Part shown: positions 26,432 to 36,200 of the stretch, in pieces
How the letters are laid out: each line of letters begins with the position of its first letter
Position numbering within the stretch: position 1 is the first letter of the stretch
Assembly (NCBI RefSeq): GCF_000014885.1
Contig: NC_011566.1
Location: 3,639,501 to 3,703,500 of the forward strand
Origin: Shewanella piezotolerans WP3
Lineage (GTDB): Bacteria; Pseudomonadota; Gammaproteobacteria; Enterobacterales; Shewanellaceae
Direction: 5' to 3'
DNA length: 64,000 nt
Translations under genes and position numbers: made by a program
Notes under the pieces: model-generated
Seen by the model: only the letters and a program-made list of their open reading frames with translations
The model's database searches: none
What the model was told of the DNA's origin: nothing

Positions 26432-28564
26432 ATGCATAAGACATTAATCGCCGCAGCCATTACTGCGACATTTGCCCTGAGCGCATGTTCAACAACAAGT
26501 CAGGAATCTAATCAAGCTACTATGGTGCAAAGCCAAAATCCATTTATGCAAGCAAGCACCCTACAATACCAAGCGCCCGACTTTACGCTTATTAAAGATG
26601 AGCATTTTGCGCCAGCGTTAAATCAAGGAATAGCTGAACACGCCAAAGAAGTCATCGCCATTGCCAACAATAGCGCAGCGCCAACTTTTGACAATACCAT
26701 TGTGGCATTGGAAAAGAGCGGTGAATTGCTGAATCGTACTTCTAAGGTTTTCTATAACCTTACAGGCTCTAACAGCAACCCAACTCTACGCCAAGTCCAA
26801 GGTGAAATGGCGCCGAAAATGGCAGCACACTCTGACAATATTAACCTTAACCCTGCGCTATTTTCTCGCATTGAAACTTTATATAACAATCAGGCAGATC
26901 TAGGGTTAACCGCAGAGCAAGCACGCCTTGTCGATGTTTATTACCAGCGTTTTGTACGTGCAGGCGCCAAGCTCACCGAGGCACAAAAGACTAAGATCCG
27001 TAGCCTTAACGAAGAGCAATCAACACTCACCAATGAATTTGCGCAGCGATTAATGCGCCTATCAAAAGAGATTGCTATTGTTGTTGATTCAAAAGAGCAA
27101 CTCGTAGGGCTTTCAGACAGCGCTATCCGAGCCGCAGCAAAAGATGCTGCAGATAATGGTCATGAAGGAAAATATCAGCTCAACATTACTAATACCACTC
27201 GCCAGCCTGTGCTAGCTCAGCTAGAAAACCGACAGTTACGTCAACAAGTATGGCAAGCCTCTGCTAATCGTGGCCTCAGTGGAGAAAACGAAACTGCTTC
27301 TCTGGTTGCGCGTTTAGCACAGCTTCGTGCAGAACGTGCCGAACTTTTAGGCTTCGATAGCTGGGCCGACTACCGCTTAGCGCCGCAAATGGCAAAGACG
27401 CCTGAAGCGGTTTACAAGATGTTTGGCTCTATGGTGCCAGCAGTCGTTGCTAACACCAATAAGGAAGCGGCTGACATACAGGCAATGATCGACAAAACAG
27501 GCGGTGATTTTGAACTTGCTCCGTGGGACTGGGCTTATTACGCCGAGCTAGTACGTAAAGATAAGTATGATTTAGATGCAGCGGCAATACGCCCGTACTT
27601 TGAGTTTGACAGAGTATTAGAAGATGGAGTGTTCTTCACCCTGAAAGCACTGTATGGCGTAAGTTTAACTCCTCGCCCTGACCTACCTGTATATCACCCT
27701 GATGTTAAAGCCTACGAGATGTTTGATGAAGATGGCACTAGCTTAGCTATCTTCTATGCCGATTACTTCTCCCGTGAAGGTAAGCGTGGTGGTGCTTGGA
27801 TGAGCTCTTTTGTCAGCCAATCTAAATTGCTTAACAACAAGCCAGTAGTTGTCAATGTTATGAACATTAAGAAGGCACCTGAAGGCGAGCCTACCTTTGT
27901 CAGTTATGATGAAGTGACCACCATGTTCCACGAAATGGGTCATGGCACTCACGGTATGTTCTCAAAGGTAATGTACCCAACTCTCTCTGGCACCTCTGTA
28001 TCACGAGACTTTGTTGAATTCCCTTCCACTTTTGAAGAGGATTGGGCTGCACACCCAGAGGTAATTGCTAATTATGCCAAGCATTATGAAACCGGTGAAG
28101 CGATCCCTCAAGATCTGTTAGAAAAACTGCTAAAGTCTCGCAGCTTTAACCAAGGTTTTGATACTTTAGAGTATATGTCGGCAGCATTGTTAGATCTTGA
28201 GTGGCACTCACTTAAAGCGGGCAAACCACTACAAGATGTGGCCAGCTTTGAAGCTGCCGCGTTAAAGAAGCATGGCGTTGATCTGCCAGCAGTTCCACCA
28301 AGATACAAGTCGACCTATTTTGCGCACGCGTTTCCTGGTGGATACTCTGCTAGCTACTATGCCTACATGTGGAGTGAAATTTTAGCCGCTGATGCCTTTG
28401 CTTACGTGCAAACACAAGGCGGATTGAACCGCGAAATTGGCATGAAATTTAGAAAAACGATTCGTGAAGTGGGCAATACGGTCGCCCCAATGGATGCTTA
28501 CAAAGCCTTCAGAGGCCAAGAACCAACGACTGACGCCCTACTAGAGCGCCGTGGCTTGAACTAA
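26432..28564 (+). CDS. dcp: M3-family zinc peptidase, Dcp-like lipoprotein
   Basis: Peptidyl-dipeptidase-type metallopeptidase of 710 residues. The zinc site FHEMGHGTHGMFS has His500, Glu501 and His504; a downstream glutamate in FPSTFEEDW is the probable third ligand. The N-terminus (AITATFALSACSTTSQ) is a lipoprotein signal, so this is an envelope-located member, unlike cytoplasmic OpdA. Family enzymes remove C-terminal dipeptides from oligopeptides. GAAGGAAG precedes ATG 26432. Monocistronic with a strong terminator. The Dcp assignment rests on the overall M3A pattern and the AFPGGYSASYYAYMWSE end motif. Confidence 0.9.
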   Translation: MHKTLIAAAITATFALSACSTTSQESNQATMVQSQNPFMQASTLQYQAPDFTLIKDEHFAPALNQGIAEHAKEVIAIANNSAAPTFDNTIVALEKSGELLNRTSKVFYNLTGSNSNPTLRQVQGEMAPKMAAHSDNINLNPALFSRIETLYNNQADLGLTAEQARLVDVYYQRFVRAGAKLTEAQKTKIRSLNEEQSTLTNEFAQRLMRLSKEIAIVVDSKEQLVGLSDSAIRAAAKDAADNGHEGKYQLNITNTTRQPVLAQLENRQLRQQVWQASANRGLSGENETASLVARLAQLRAERAELLGFDSWADYRLAPQMAKTPEAVYKMFGSMVPAVVANTNKEAADIQAMIDKTGGDFELAPWDWAYYAELVRKDKYDLDAAAIRPYFEFDRVLEDGVFFTLKALYGVSLTPRPDLPVYHPDVKAYEMFDEDGTSLAIFYADYFSREGKRGGAWMSSFVSQSKLLNNKPVVVNVMNIKKAPEGEPTFVSYDEVTTMFHEMGHGTHGMFSKVMYPTLSGTSVSRDFVEFPSTFEEDWAAHPEVIANYAKHYETGEAIPQDLLEKLLKSRSFNQGFDTLEYMSAALLDLEWHSLKAGKPLQDVASFEAAALKKHGVDLPAVPPRYKSTYFAHAFPGGYSASYYAYMWSEILAADAFAYVQTQGGLNREIGMKFRKTIREVGNTVAPMDAYKAFRGQEPTTDALLERRGLN

Positions 28565-28577
28565 CGAGCATACCGAC

Positions 28578-28608
28578 AAAAATGCCGCTCTAATTAGAGC
28601 GGCATTTT
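28578..28608 (+). terminator. Terminator of the M3 peptidase gene
   Basis: AAATGCCGCTCTA pairs with TAGAGCGGCATTT around an AT loop, followed by T/A. It starts 14 bp after the stop. Confidence 0.88.
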
Positions 28609-28618
28609 TATGTCTATA

Positions 28619-28642
28619 AAGCAGCTAATTGGTTAGCTGCTT
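28619..28642 (-). terminator. Hairpin after the lysine transporter gene
   Basis: AAGCAGCTAA (28619-28628) pairs with TTAGCTGCTT (28633-28642) with a 4-base loop, 20 bp past the minus-strand stop. The T tract is weak, so termination may be shared with the neighbouring convergent hairpin. Confidence 0.6.
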
Positions 28643-28661
28643 TGTCTTTCGAATACTCTGC

Positions 28662-30233
28662 TTAAGCAGTGGTTCGCTGACAAGATTTAATTCGTAGTAT
28701 AATCACACTAATTACAAACAGTGCACTACAAGTCAATAAACCTGCAGTCACCGACTCAGTGAAACCAAGTACGATGTAACCCGCTAAGCTAATACCAGCA
28801 ACAATCAGCGCATATGGCAACTGAGTGATCACATGGTCGATATGGTGGCAGTTTGCCCCTGTCGACGATAAAATCGTGGTATCAGATATTGGCGAGCAAT
28901 GATCACCAAACACTGCGCCAGCAAGCACCGCGGCAAGCATTGGTAGCATCATGCCTGTATGGCTACCCATCGCCATATCCGCTGCAATTGGTAACATAAT
29001 ACCGAAGGTTCCCCAGCTGGTTCCGGTAGAGAACGCTGTTAAGCCTGCCAATATAAATAGCACAGCAGGAAGCATCGCAAACGGTATATTACCAGTGGCT
29101 AAGCTCGCCATATACTTGCCGGTTTCGAGTTGGCCAATCACCCCAGCAATCGTCCAAGCAAACAACAAGATGTAGATGGCTGGTAGCATAGATTTGGCGC
29201 CTTCAACCACACCTTTAACGATCATCTTCTTATCGACACCTTGGTAGATAACCAACACGAGTGTAACAATAAGACCAATTAACGCACCAAAGAACAATGA
29301 AGAGCCCACATCAGTATTTTCAAATGCACCGATTAAGCTGAACGCTTCATTCTTAGCCGCAAGCGCATCACCACCACTGCTCACCATAAAGTAGAAAGTG
29401 GCAAAAACTAATACAGTGATAGGCAGAAACAAGCCGATAATTTTACCGGTGTCAGCTTCAGGTAGGTCTGAATTTGCCCCTGGCGGTAACCCTTTAGATT
29501 CATCATAAAGGTTGCCCTTTTGCGCATTAAGCTCATGCTGGCGCATAGGACCAATATCCAGTCCCATAAGCGCAACGCAAAGTAGTAGTAACAAAGCAAA
29601 AATAGCGTAGAAGTTCATCGGGATCATCTGCACAAATGTACTTAGATGTCCTGAGTCAGTAAAACCGTGAGCCGTTAAAATGCCGCCAATCAGCGCGATG
29701 ATGTACGCCCCCCAGCTTGAGACTGGCGAAATAACACAGATAGGTGCGGCCGTTGAATCAAGCAAGTAGGCTAGTTTACTACGGGAAATATAGTAACGAT
29801 CGGTAAGTGGTCTTGCGACACTGCCAACAACCAGACTATTGAAATAATCATCAATAAACACCACACACCCAAGGAACATGGTTAGTAGTTTCGCATCGCG
29901 TTTATTGCGAATGTGATTGCGAGCCCAATCAGCAAACGCGCGAGCTGCGCCGCTAACGGTGATGAGTGCGGTGATCATACCCAGTAGCACTAAGAAGCCA
30001 AGAATGTATAGGTTCCAGCTATTAAGTGCCCCGTCATCCCACACGAGTCCCATTACTTTTTCACCCACATATTGAACGGTATTAGCTGCAGAAAAATCAG
30101 TCAGCAATAGCGCGCCCAGCAGGATCCCTACCCCAAGAGAAAGTAAAACACGACGCGTTAACATCGCCAGTACGATTGCAACTACCGGAGGCAGCAACGA
30201 AAGTGCCGAATCGGCATAGCTTAAAATTGTCAT
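28662..30233 (-). CDS. lysW: NhaC-superfamily transporter, probable lysine transporter LysW
   Basis: Inner-membrane ion-coupled transporter of 523 residues with about eleven hydrophobic segments and NhaC-family motifs (CVVFIDDYFNSLVVGS, AVFGDHCSPISDTTILSS). On sequence alone it would be called a Na+/H+ antiporter. A lysine riboswitch lies in its 5' leader, and NhaC-type genes under lysine riboswitch control in gammaproteobacteria (LysW) are proposed lysine importers. The lysine assignment therefore rests on the leader. ATG 30233 has a weak ribosome binding site, which suits control through the leader. Confidence 0.85.
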   Translation of the reverse strand: MTILSYADSALSLLPPVVAIVLAMLTRRVLLSLGVGILLGALLLTDFSAANTVQYVGEKVMGLVWDDGALNSWNLYILGFLVLLGMITALITVSGAARAFADWARNHIRNKRDAKLLTMFLGCVVFIDDYFNSLVVGSVARPLTDRYYISRSKLAYLLDSTAAPICVISPVSSWGAYIIALIGGILTAHGFTDSGHLSTFVQMIPMNFYAIFALLLLLCVALMGLDIGPMRQHELNAQKGNLYDESKGLPPGANSDLPEADTGKIIGLFLPITVLVFATFYFMVSSGGDALAAKNEAFSLIGAFENTDVGSSLFFGALIGLIVTLVLVIYQGVDKKMIVKGVVEGAKSMLPAIYILLFAWTIAGVIGQLETGKYMASLATGNIPFAMLPAVLFILAGLTAFSTGTSWGTFGIMLPIAADMAMGSHTGMMLPMLAAVLAGAVFGDHCSPISDTTILSSTGANCHHIDHVITQLPYALIVAGISLAGYIVLGFTESVTAGLLTCSALFVISVIILRIKSCQRTTA

Positions 30234-30384
30234 TTAATTATTATCTTCGCTAAGTACGAATGGAGGCCGACTGAACTGGTGGGAGTTAGCATTGAGAGCT
30301 GATTACACCTGTCCTATCAGTAGCGCTCCACAGTAATATCAATGTTCGACATTAATATAAAATCTTCTTATCTTCCCGATAAGA

Positions 30385-30530
30385 AATACTATGGCAGTGC
30401 TGTTCCTATTTGATAACAGCCCCAGCAACACGCCTCGATATGCTATGTCACTTCGGCATCAAATCCTTTCTCAACAAGTCATAGGCATCACCCTACTCGT
30501 TGGTACTAATATTAAATGCACCTCTACTTC
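30385..30530 (-). promoter_or_regulatory. Lysine riboswitch (L box)
   Basis: Read on the minus strand, the conserved L-box blocks appear in order: AGAGGTGCA (30525-30517), AGTA, GAGAAAGGAT (30472-30463), GCCGAAG (30457-30451), GGGGCTG, and ACTGCCA (30398-30392) closing the basal helix with the AGAGG side. Order and spacing match the five-helix lysine aptamer. The expression platform would be in 30234-30385, where a TTCTTATCGGGAAGATAAGAAG hairpin-like segment lies. High lysine would reduce expression of the downstream transporter. Confidence 0.9.
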
Positions 30531-30580
30531 TAAGGACGCTAAATAGGCAGAGCTAATTAACGTGAATGACATAAAAACAT

Positions 30581-30614
30581 AAGCGGCTTTAGGGATGCTA
30601 CCCTAAAGCCGCTT
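30581..30614 (-). terminator. Terminator of etfBA
   Basis: AAGCGGCTTTAGGG (30581-30594) and CCCTAAAGCCGCTT (30601-30614) form a perfect 14-bp stem with a 6-base loop; on the minus strand ATGTTTTTA follows. It lies between the etfA stop and the start of the lysine leader RNA. Confidence 0.85.
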
Positions 30615-30730
30615 ATCGTGACACAGATCTCAAATATTACCAACTTAAACCCACAAACGATAACAGCGCAACAACCCAAAATTTACAACTGGTTGATTTT
30701 TAACTGCTCGTCAATAAGCTCTGTGATATT

Positions 30731-31654
30731 TTAAAGCTGTTCCAAAAGCTGTGGCACTGCTTCAAATAGATCCGCTTCTAATCCATAGTCAGCAACCTGG
30801 AAAATCGGTGCTTCTGGATCTTTATTGATTGCTACAATTACTTTTGAATCTTTCATACCGGCAAGATGCTGAATCGCACCAGAGATCCCGACAGCAATAT
30901 ACAAGTCAGGTGCTACGATTTTACCCGTTTGCCCCACTTGTAGGTCGTTAGGTACATAACCTGCGTCGACTGCTGCGCGTGATGCACCAAGTGCACCGCC
31001 GAGCTTATCAGCCAATTGCTCCAGCATAGTGAAATTCTCGCTATTACCTAAAGCGCGACCACCAGACACAATCACCCCAGCGCTACCAAGTTCAGGACGC
31101 TCAGATTCCGTAAGACTTTGAGAAACAAACTCTACCTGTGGTGCAACTTCTTGCGAAAGCGTCACTAAATCTGCGCTGCAATCATTTGCTACAGCATTAA
31201 ACGCACTAGAGCGAACCGTCATCACTTTTTTATCATCTAAGCTTTGCACCGTTGCTAATGCGTTACCGGCATAAATTGGGCGAATGAAGGTGTCGTTACT
31301 GACCACTTCAATCACTTCTGATAGCTGGTTAACGTCTAGCAATGCTGCAACGCGCGGCAATATGTCTTTACCGTGACTTGATGCTGCGGCAAGTACATGC
31401 TCATAGTCTGCGGCAACTTCAGTAATTACATCTGCTATATTTTCAGCCAAACCGTTGGCATAAACAGAGGCGTCAGCAACCAAAACATTACGTACACCAT
31501 TTAACTGTTGTGCGCTGCTTGTCACATCGCCACAGTCGTGACCGATAACCAATACATCGATATCGCCACCAATTGCTTGGCCACAAGCAACGACTTTAGC
31601 TGTATCCAGTTTAAGACTGGCGTTATCGTGTTCTGCTAATACTAGAATTGCCAT
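30731..31654 (-). CDS. etfA: Electron transfer flavoprotein alpha subunit
   Basis: FAD-binding subunit of the soluble ETF heterodimer that accepts electrons from acyl-CoA dehydrogenases and passes them to ETF:ubiquinone oxidoreductase. The 307-residue protein shows the C-terminal FAD motif (VIVSGGRALGNSENF, GASRAAVDAGYVPNDLQVGQTGK, YIAVGISGAIQHLAGMKDS). The start ATG overlaps the etfB stop (TAATG), giving coupled translation. It serves the fatty-acid and branched-chain acyl-CoA pathways, including the liu genes at the left of the window. Confidence 0.97.
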   Translation of the reverse strand: MAILVLAEHDNASLKLDTAKVVACGQAIGGDIDVLVIGHDCGDVTSSAQQLNGVRNVLVADASVYANGLAENIADVITEVAADYEHVLAAASSHGKDILPRVAALLDVNQLSEVIEVVSNDTFIRPIYAGNALATVQSLDDKKVMTVRSSAFNAVANDCSADLVTLSQEVAPQVEFVSQSLTESERPELGSAGVIVSGGRALGNSENFTMLEQLADKLGGALGASRAAVDAGYVPNDLQVGQTGKIVAPDLYIAVGISGAIQHLAGMKDSKVIVAINKDPEAPIFQVADYGLEADLFEAVPQLLEQL

Positions 31655-32403
31655 TAGATCACCTTCGCTTCATTCTTTAACTTTTCAACTAACTCTTCTA
31701 CAGAAGACACCATTACACCAGCGCTACGCTGAGCAGGAGGTGTTACCTTAAGCACTGTTTGGTGTGCCTTAAGCGTAATATCAAAATCTGCAGGGGTTAA
31801 TGATTCTAGCGGCTTGCGCTTGGCTTTCATGATGTTAGGCAGCTTCGCATAACGAGGTTCGTTCAGGCGTAAATCAGCAGTGACAACAGCAGGCAATGGC
31901 AACTGCAATGTTTGTAGGCCACCATCCACTTCACGAGTCACGATGAGCTGGTTAGCGTCAACTTTAACTTCTGATGCAAATGTCGCTTGAGGCATTTTAC
32001 CAATGGCAGCCAACATTTGACCAGTTTGGTTGTTGTCACTGTCAATCGACTGTTTACCTAAGATAACTAAATCAGCCTGCTCTTTTTGCTGTACTGCATG
32101 GATAAGCTTGGCGACAGACAAAGGAACGAGGTCTTCGTCGGTTTCGATATGAATAGCTCGGTCAGCTCCTAGTGCTAGCGCCGTTCTCAATTGCTCTTGT
32201 GACGCTTTAGGGCCAATACTGAGTACAACAACTTCAGCAGCGCTACCCGCTTCTTTCAAACGAACAGCTTCTTCTACTGCAATCTCACAAAACGGGTTAA
32301 TCGCCATTTTAAGGTTTGCGGTATCGACGCTAGTATTGTCAGCATTAACCCTGACCTTAACATTGGCATCGACGACACGTTTTACTGGCACCAATACTTT
32401 CAT
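31654..32403 (-). CDS. etfB: Electron transfer flavoprotein beta subunit
   Basis: AMP-binding beta subunit of ETF, 249 residues, with the signature KMAINPFCEIAVEEAVRLKEAG, ALGADRAIHIETDE, and the recognition-loop region VDGGLQTLQLPLPAV. GAAGGAAG precedes ATG 32403. First gene of the etfBA operon. About 100 bp upstream is an 18-bp perfect palindrome that probably binds a catabolic regulator. Confidence 0.97.
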   Translation of the reverse strand: MKVLVPVKRVVDANVKVRVNADNTSVDTANLKMAINPFCEIAVEEAVRLKEAGSAAEVVVLSIGPKASQEQLRTALALGADRAIHIETDEDLVPLSVAKLIHAVQQKEQADLVILGKQSIDSDNNQTGQMLAAIGKMPQATFASEVKVDANQLIVTREVDGGLQTLQLPLPAVVTADLRLNEPRYAKLPNIMKAKRKPLESLTPADFDITLKAHQTVLKVTPPAQRSAGVMVSSVEELVEKLKNEAKVI

Positions 32404-32744
32404 AGGGCTTCCTTCTTACGTCTCTTAATGAACGGGATTGTGTTAACAGCGACTTATATAGCACAGACACTATTACAGAATTTAGAGTCACTTTACGTGC
32501 TGTTGACGTTAACGTCAACCTAGAGTCGAACACCTGTTCATATTTATCTATTCATAAACAGAGTATTTACCTTATATCGATCCTTTTTCATGAATATAAC
32601 AAGCCTTTCAAGTTAAATTATAATTAATCCTTTTTAATTATTAATAAAACTAAAATAATATTTGATCCTTATTGAAATAGTTTCTATTATTTAGCCAGAA
32701 TATAAAAATCCTTTATCAATTTTTTTTAATCGGACTTAATAATT
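32404..32744. other. Divergent etfBA / hns promoter region
   Basis: About 340 bp without a gene. The half near etfB holds the palindrome described separately. The half near hns (32580-32740) is extremely AT-rich with A and T tracts, the kind of curved DNA that H-NS itself prefers, so autoregulation is plausible (inference). Confidence 0.6.
32502..32519. promoter_or_regulatory. 18-bp perfect palindrome, candidate LiuR-type operator
   Basis: GTTGACGTTAACGTCAAC is a perfect palindrome 99 bp upstream of the etfB start. The MerR-family regulator LiuR of gammaproteobacterial branched-chain catabolism recognises palindromes with an ACGTnnACGT-type core, and etf genes are among its described targets. 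Assignment to LiuR is inference. A second, imperfect dyad GAACACCTGTTC (32528-32539) lies beside it and could be a fatty-acid regulator (PsrA-like) site; that is weaker. Confidence 0.6.
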
Positions 32745-33137
32745 ATGAGCGAATTTTTAGATATTTTGACCCACGGTCGTCGTTTTAAAGCTGCTGTAAA
32801 AGAGTTGTCTCTTGAAGACTTAAAAGACGTTTCAGTAAAGCTTGAAAAAATCATCGATGAAAAAGCATCTCAAGCTGAAGCAGAAAGCGAAGCAATGGCT
32901 GAGCGTAATGCTAAAATTGAAGAAATTCGTAAGCAAATGGAAGCCATTGGCTTATCAGTTGATGATATTGGTGGCGCGGGTGTTAAACCAGCTCCTAAGA
33001 AACGTGCTCCACGTCCTGCTAAATACCAAATCGAAGTTAACGGAGAAATGGTTCAATGGACAGGGCAAGGACGTATGCCAACCGTATTTAAAAATGAATT
33101 AGAAAATGGCCGTACTATGGAAGACTTCCTTATCTAA
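32745..33137 (+). CDS. hns: H-NS family nucleoid-associated protein
   Basis: AT-rich-DNA-binding global silencer, 130 residues. An N-terminal coiled-coil oligomerisation region (residues about 1-70, rich in Glu/Lys/Ala) is followed by a basic Pro-rich linker (KPAPKKRAPRPAK) and the C-terminal DNA-binding domain with QWTGQGRMP (residues 104-112), the AT-hook-like core loop of H-NS. Monocistronic with an AT-rich promoter and a clear terminator. Confidence 0.94.
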   Translation: MSEFLDILTHGRRFKAAVKELSLEDLKDVSVKLEKIIDEKASQAEAESEAMAERNAKIEEIRKQMEAIGLSVDDIGGAGVKPAPKKRAPRPAKYQIEVNGEMVQWTGQGRMPTVFKNELENGRTMEDFLI

Positions 33138-33158
33138 ATTTTCTCTTTGCCCTTTAAG

Positions 33159-33182
33159 AACCCAGCATTTGCTGGGTTTTTT
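33159..33182 (+). terminator. hns terminator
   Basis: AACCCAGC (33159-33166), loop ATTT, GCTGGGTT (33171-33178), then a T run. It lies 21 bp after the hns stop. Confidence 0.92.
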
Positions 33183-33294
33183 GTTAATTATCGCTACATT
33201 TACATTCAAGGTTACAATTACTGCTTAGTAATTGCTATTAAGTTAAGATATCCTCACAGTTCCGCCACCTTCTATAAAAAACATAAGTACGATA

Positions 33295-36200
33295 ATGCAT
33301 AAACATAAAATAAAAGCCCTTGTCGCCCTACTTAGTGTGTTGAGCAGCCATAGTGTAATAGCTAATGAGCAGCTGACCGATAATACTCCAAAAATCACAG
33401 CCTTAAGTCATGCAACCTTGATGTTAGAGCCTGGAGAAATATTGACTGATGCCACTTTGTTAATTGAAAACAATCGAATCAAGTCAATTATAAAAGATAA
33501 TGACATCCCAGCAGGGGCCTATGAAATAAACCTGTCAGGTCATATTATTTACCCTGGATTTATTGATCCATTCACTGAATATGCTATCGAGTATGAAGCA
33601 CCGAGTGAAGATAGCGACGGTCCCGTTTATGAAATAAAACGAATTGGCGGTAATGCCGAAAATGGCGCTATCCATTCAGAGAAAGAATGGTTTAATTATG
33701 TATATCCCAACAAAGAGCAGGCTGAAAAGTGGATTAACAATGGTTTCACCAGTGTGCAGTCTAGCTATTTAGATGGCATATTTAGAGGGCGTGGAGTCAG
33801 CTTATCTCTGGCAGATAAAAAAGCAAATGATATAATATACAAAGCTAAAGCCAATCAATTTATGGCATTCGATAAAGGCTCATCGATTCAAGACTACCCG
33901 CAGTCATTAATGGGTAGTATGGCGCTCATTCGACAAACGTTCTCAGATGCACGTTGGTATAACAATAATATAGCCAAAAGTACTAGTTCAACTAACAATG
34001 TTGAATTCAATATTGCATTGGAGCGCCTTTCAAACTTAAAAGAACAACGCTTCATCTTTCAAACAAAGAACTTAAATAATCAATTAAGAGCCGCTAGATT
34101 ATTAAATAAGCAGAAACTTAAAGGTAGCTTAGTTGGTAATGGCCATGAATACGCTAGAATTGATGAACTAAAATCTTATCCCTATAGTTTAGTGTTGCCT
34201 TTAAATTATCCTGCGGCACCGACCATTATCGATAGCGACAGTGAACGAGATGTCAGTTTGGCATCTTTAAGACATTGGGAAACAGCCCCGAGTAATGCCG
34301 CTATGGTCGCCAAAGCAGATGTGCCTTTTGCGCTGACTCAATACGGTATTGATGAAGACAAATTTTGGCCGCGACTCAAGCAGGCCATTGAGCGCGGTTT
34401 AGATCAACAAACTGCACTCGCTGCATTAACGACTGAGGCTGCTGAGATTGCAGGGATCAGTAATATGGCCGGCCAATTGAAACCTGGTTACATGGCAGAC
34501 CTCGTCATTAGTCGTGGCAACGTATTTGAGGATGGAAAAATCACCAGCATCTGGTTGCAAGGTGAAGAACGTCAGCTTATCAACCGTGAGCTAACCTTAC
34601 TGTCTCAGCCGTATCAATTACAGATTAATGAACTTACTTTCGACCTTAACATTGAACAAGATCCGAGTTTATCGGGTACATTGTCGAGTGGAGAACAAGA
34701 GATCAGCCTAGCCAACGTTCATTTCAATCAAGGCCGAATGACCTTCAGTGCTGATTTAACCGACGCTGGTATTGATGGGATTAGCCGTTTCACCTTGTGG
34801 TTTGATGACAATGGCATACGTGGTCGCCTGCTCGATAGTAAAAATCAAACTGTACCTTTTGGCGGCACCAAGCTTGAACAAATAGCATTAGATGATAACG
34901 ACTCACTGAATGCAAAGAGCGCTGAGCTACCGCAAATAGCTAAGCAAACTTCACCTAATGTTGCCTATGGTTTGTTAACACAGCCCACTCAAGACAAGCT
35001 GCATATTAAAAACGCCACGATTTGGACGTCAGCTGAAAACGGTGTATTAAACAACACTGACTTGATTATCTCTCGCGGCAAAATTGAGGAGATAGGAAGT
35101 CAATTAAGCACACCTTCGGGATATAAAGTCATCGATGCCACAGGCATGCACCTTACTGCGGGTATTATTGACGAACACTCACATATTGCACTAAATGGTG
35201 GTACTAACGAAGCAACAGATGCTGTTACCTCAGAGGTAAGAATTGGTGATGTGATTAACCCTGATGATATTGCCATCTACCGCGGCCTTGCTGGCGGCGT
35301 CACTACCGCACAGATTTTGCACGGAAGTGCAAACCCTATCGGCGGCCAAGCGCAAATCATTCAACTAAAATGGGGCGATAACGCCGAGCAGTTAAAATTT
35401 GCAGGCGCTCCTGCCAGTATTAAATTCGCATTAGGTGAAAATGTTAAGCAAAGTAACTGGGGAGACAACTTTGACAGTCGATTCCCTCAGAGTCGTATCG
35501 GTGTTAAATCACTGTTCAGCGAGGCATTTAACGAAGCCTTAGCTTATAGAAAAGCGCAGCGTGATTATAAAAAAATGCGTTCAAGCGAACGAAGACGTAC
35601 TGTCGCTCCCCAATATAACTACCGCTTAGAAGCTGTAGCCGAGGTCTTAGAGCAAACACGTACTGTGCATATTCACTCCTATGTGCAATCTGAGATCTTA
35701 ATGTTCCTCAGATTAGCTGAAGCTTACAAATTTAAAGTGGGGACCTTCACCCATATTCTTGAAGGCTATAAAGTCGCAGATGAAATGGCCAAACATGGTG
35801 CTTATGCATCTACCTTCTCAGACTGGTGGGCTTACAAATTTGAAGTTTATGATGCTATCCCGCAAAACACTTGTCTAATGCAAAACAAAGGCGTACTCAC
35901 CAGCATCAACTCTGATGATTACGAGATGCAGCGTAGGCTCAACCAAGAAGCCGCCAAATCGATGATGTATTGTGGTATGAGCGCAGAAGATGCTTGGAAG
36001 ATGATCACCATTAATCCTGCCATCCAGTTAGGTATCGAGGACAAAGTTGGCTCACTGGTTGAGGGGAAACAGGCTGATATCGTGCTTTGGAGTGACTCTC
36101 CGCTATCTGTTTATGCCAAAGTTGATTCAACTTGGATTCAAGGGCGTCAATACTTTAGCCGTGAGCAAGATAAATTAGCTCAAATAGCGGTAGAAAAAGA

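Noticed and set aside
28662..30233. Plain Na+/H+ antiporter annotation
   Set aside because: The lysine riboswitch in its leader points to lysine transport; proton/sodium coupling may still power it.
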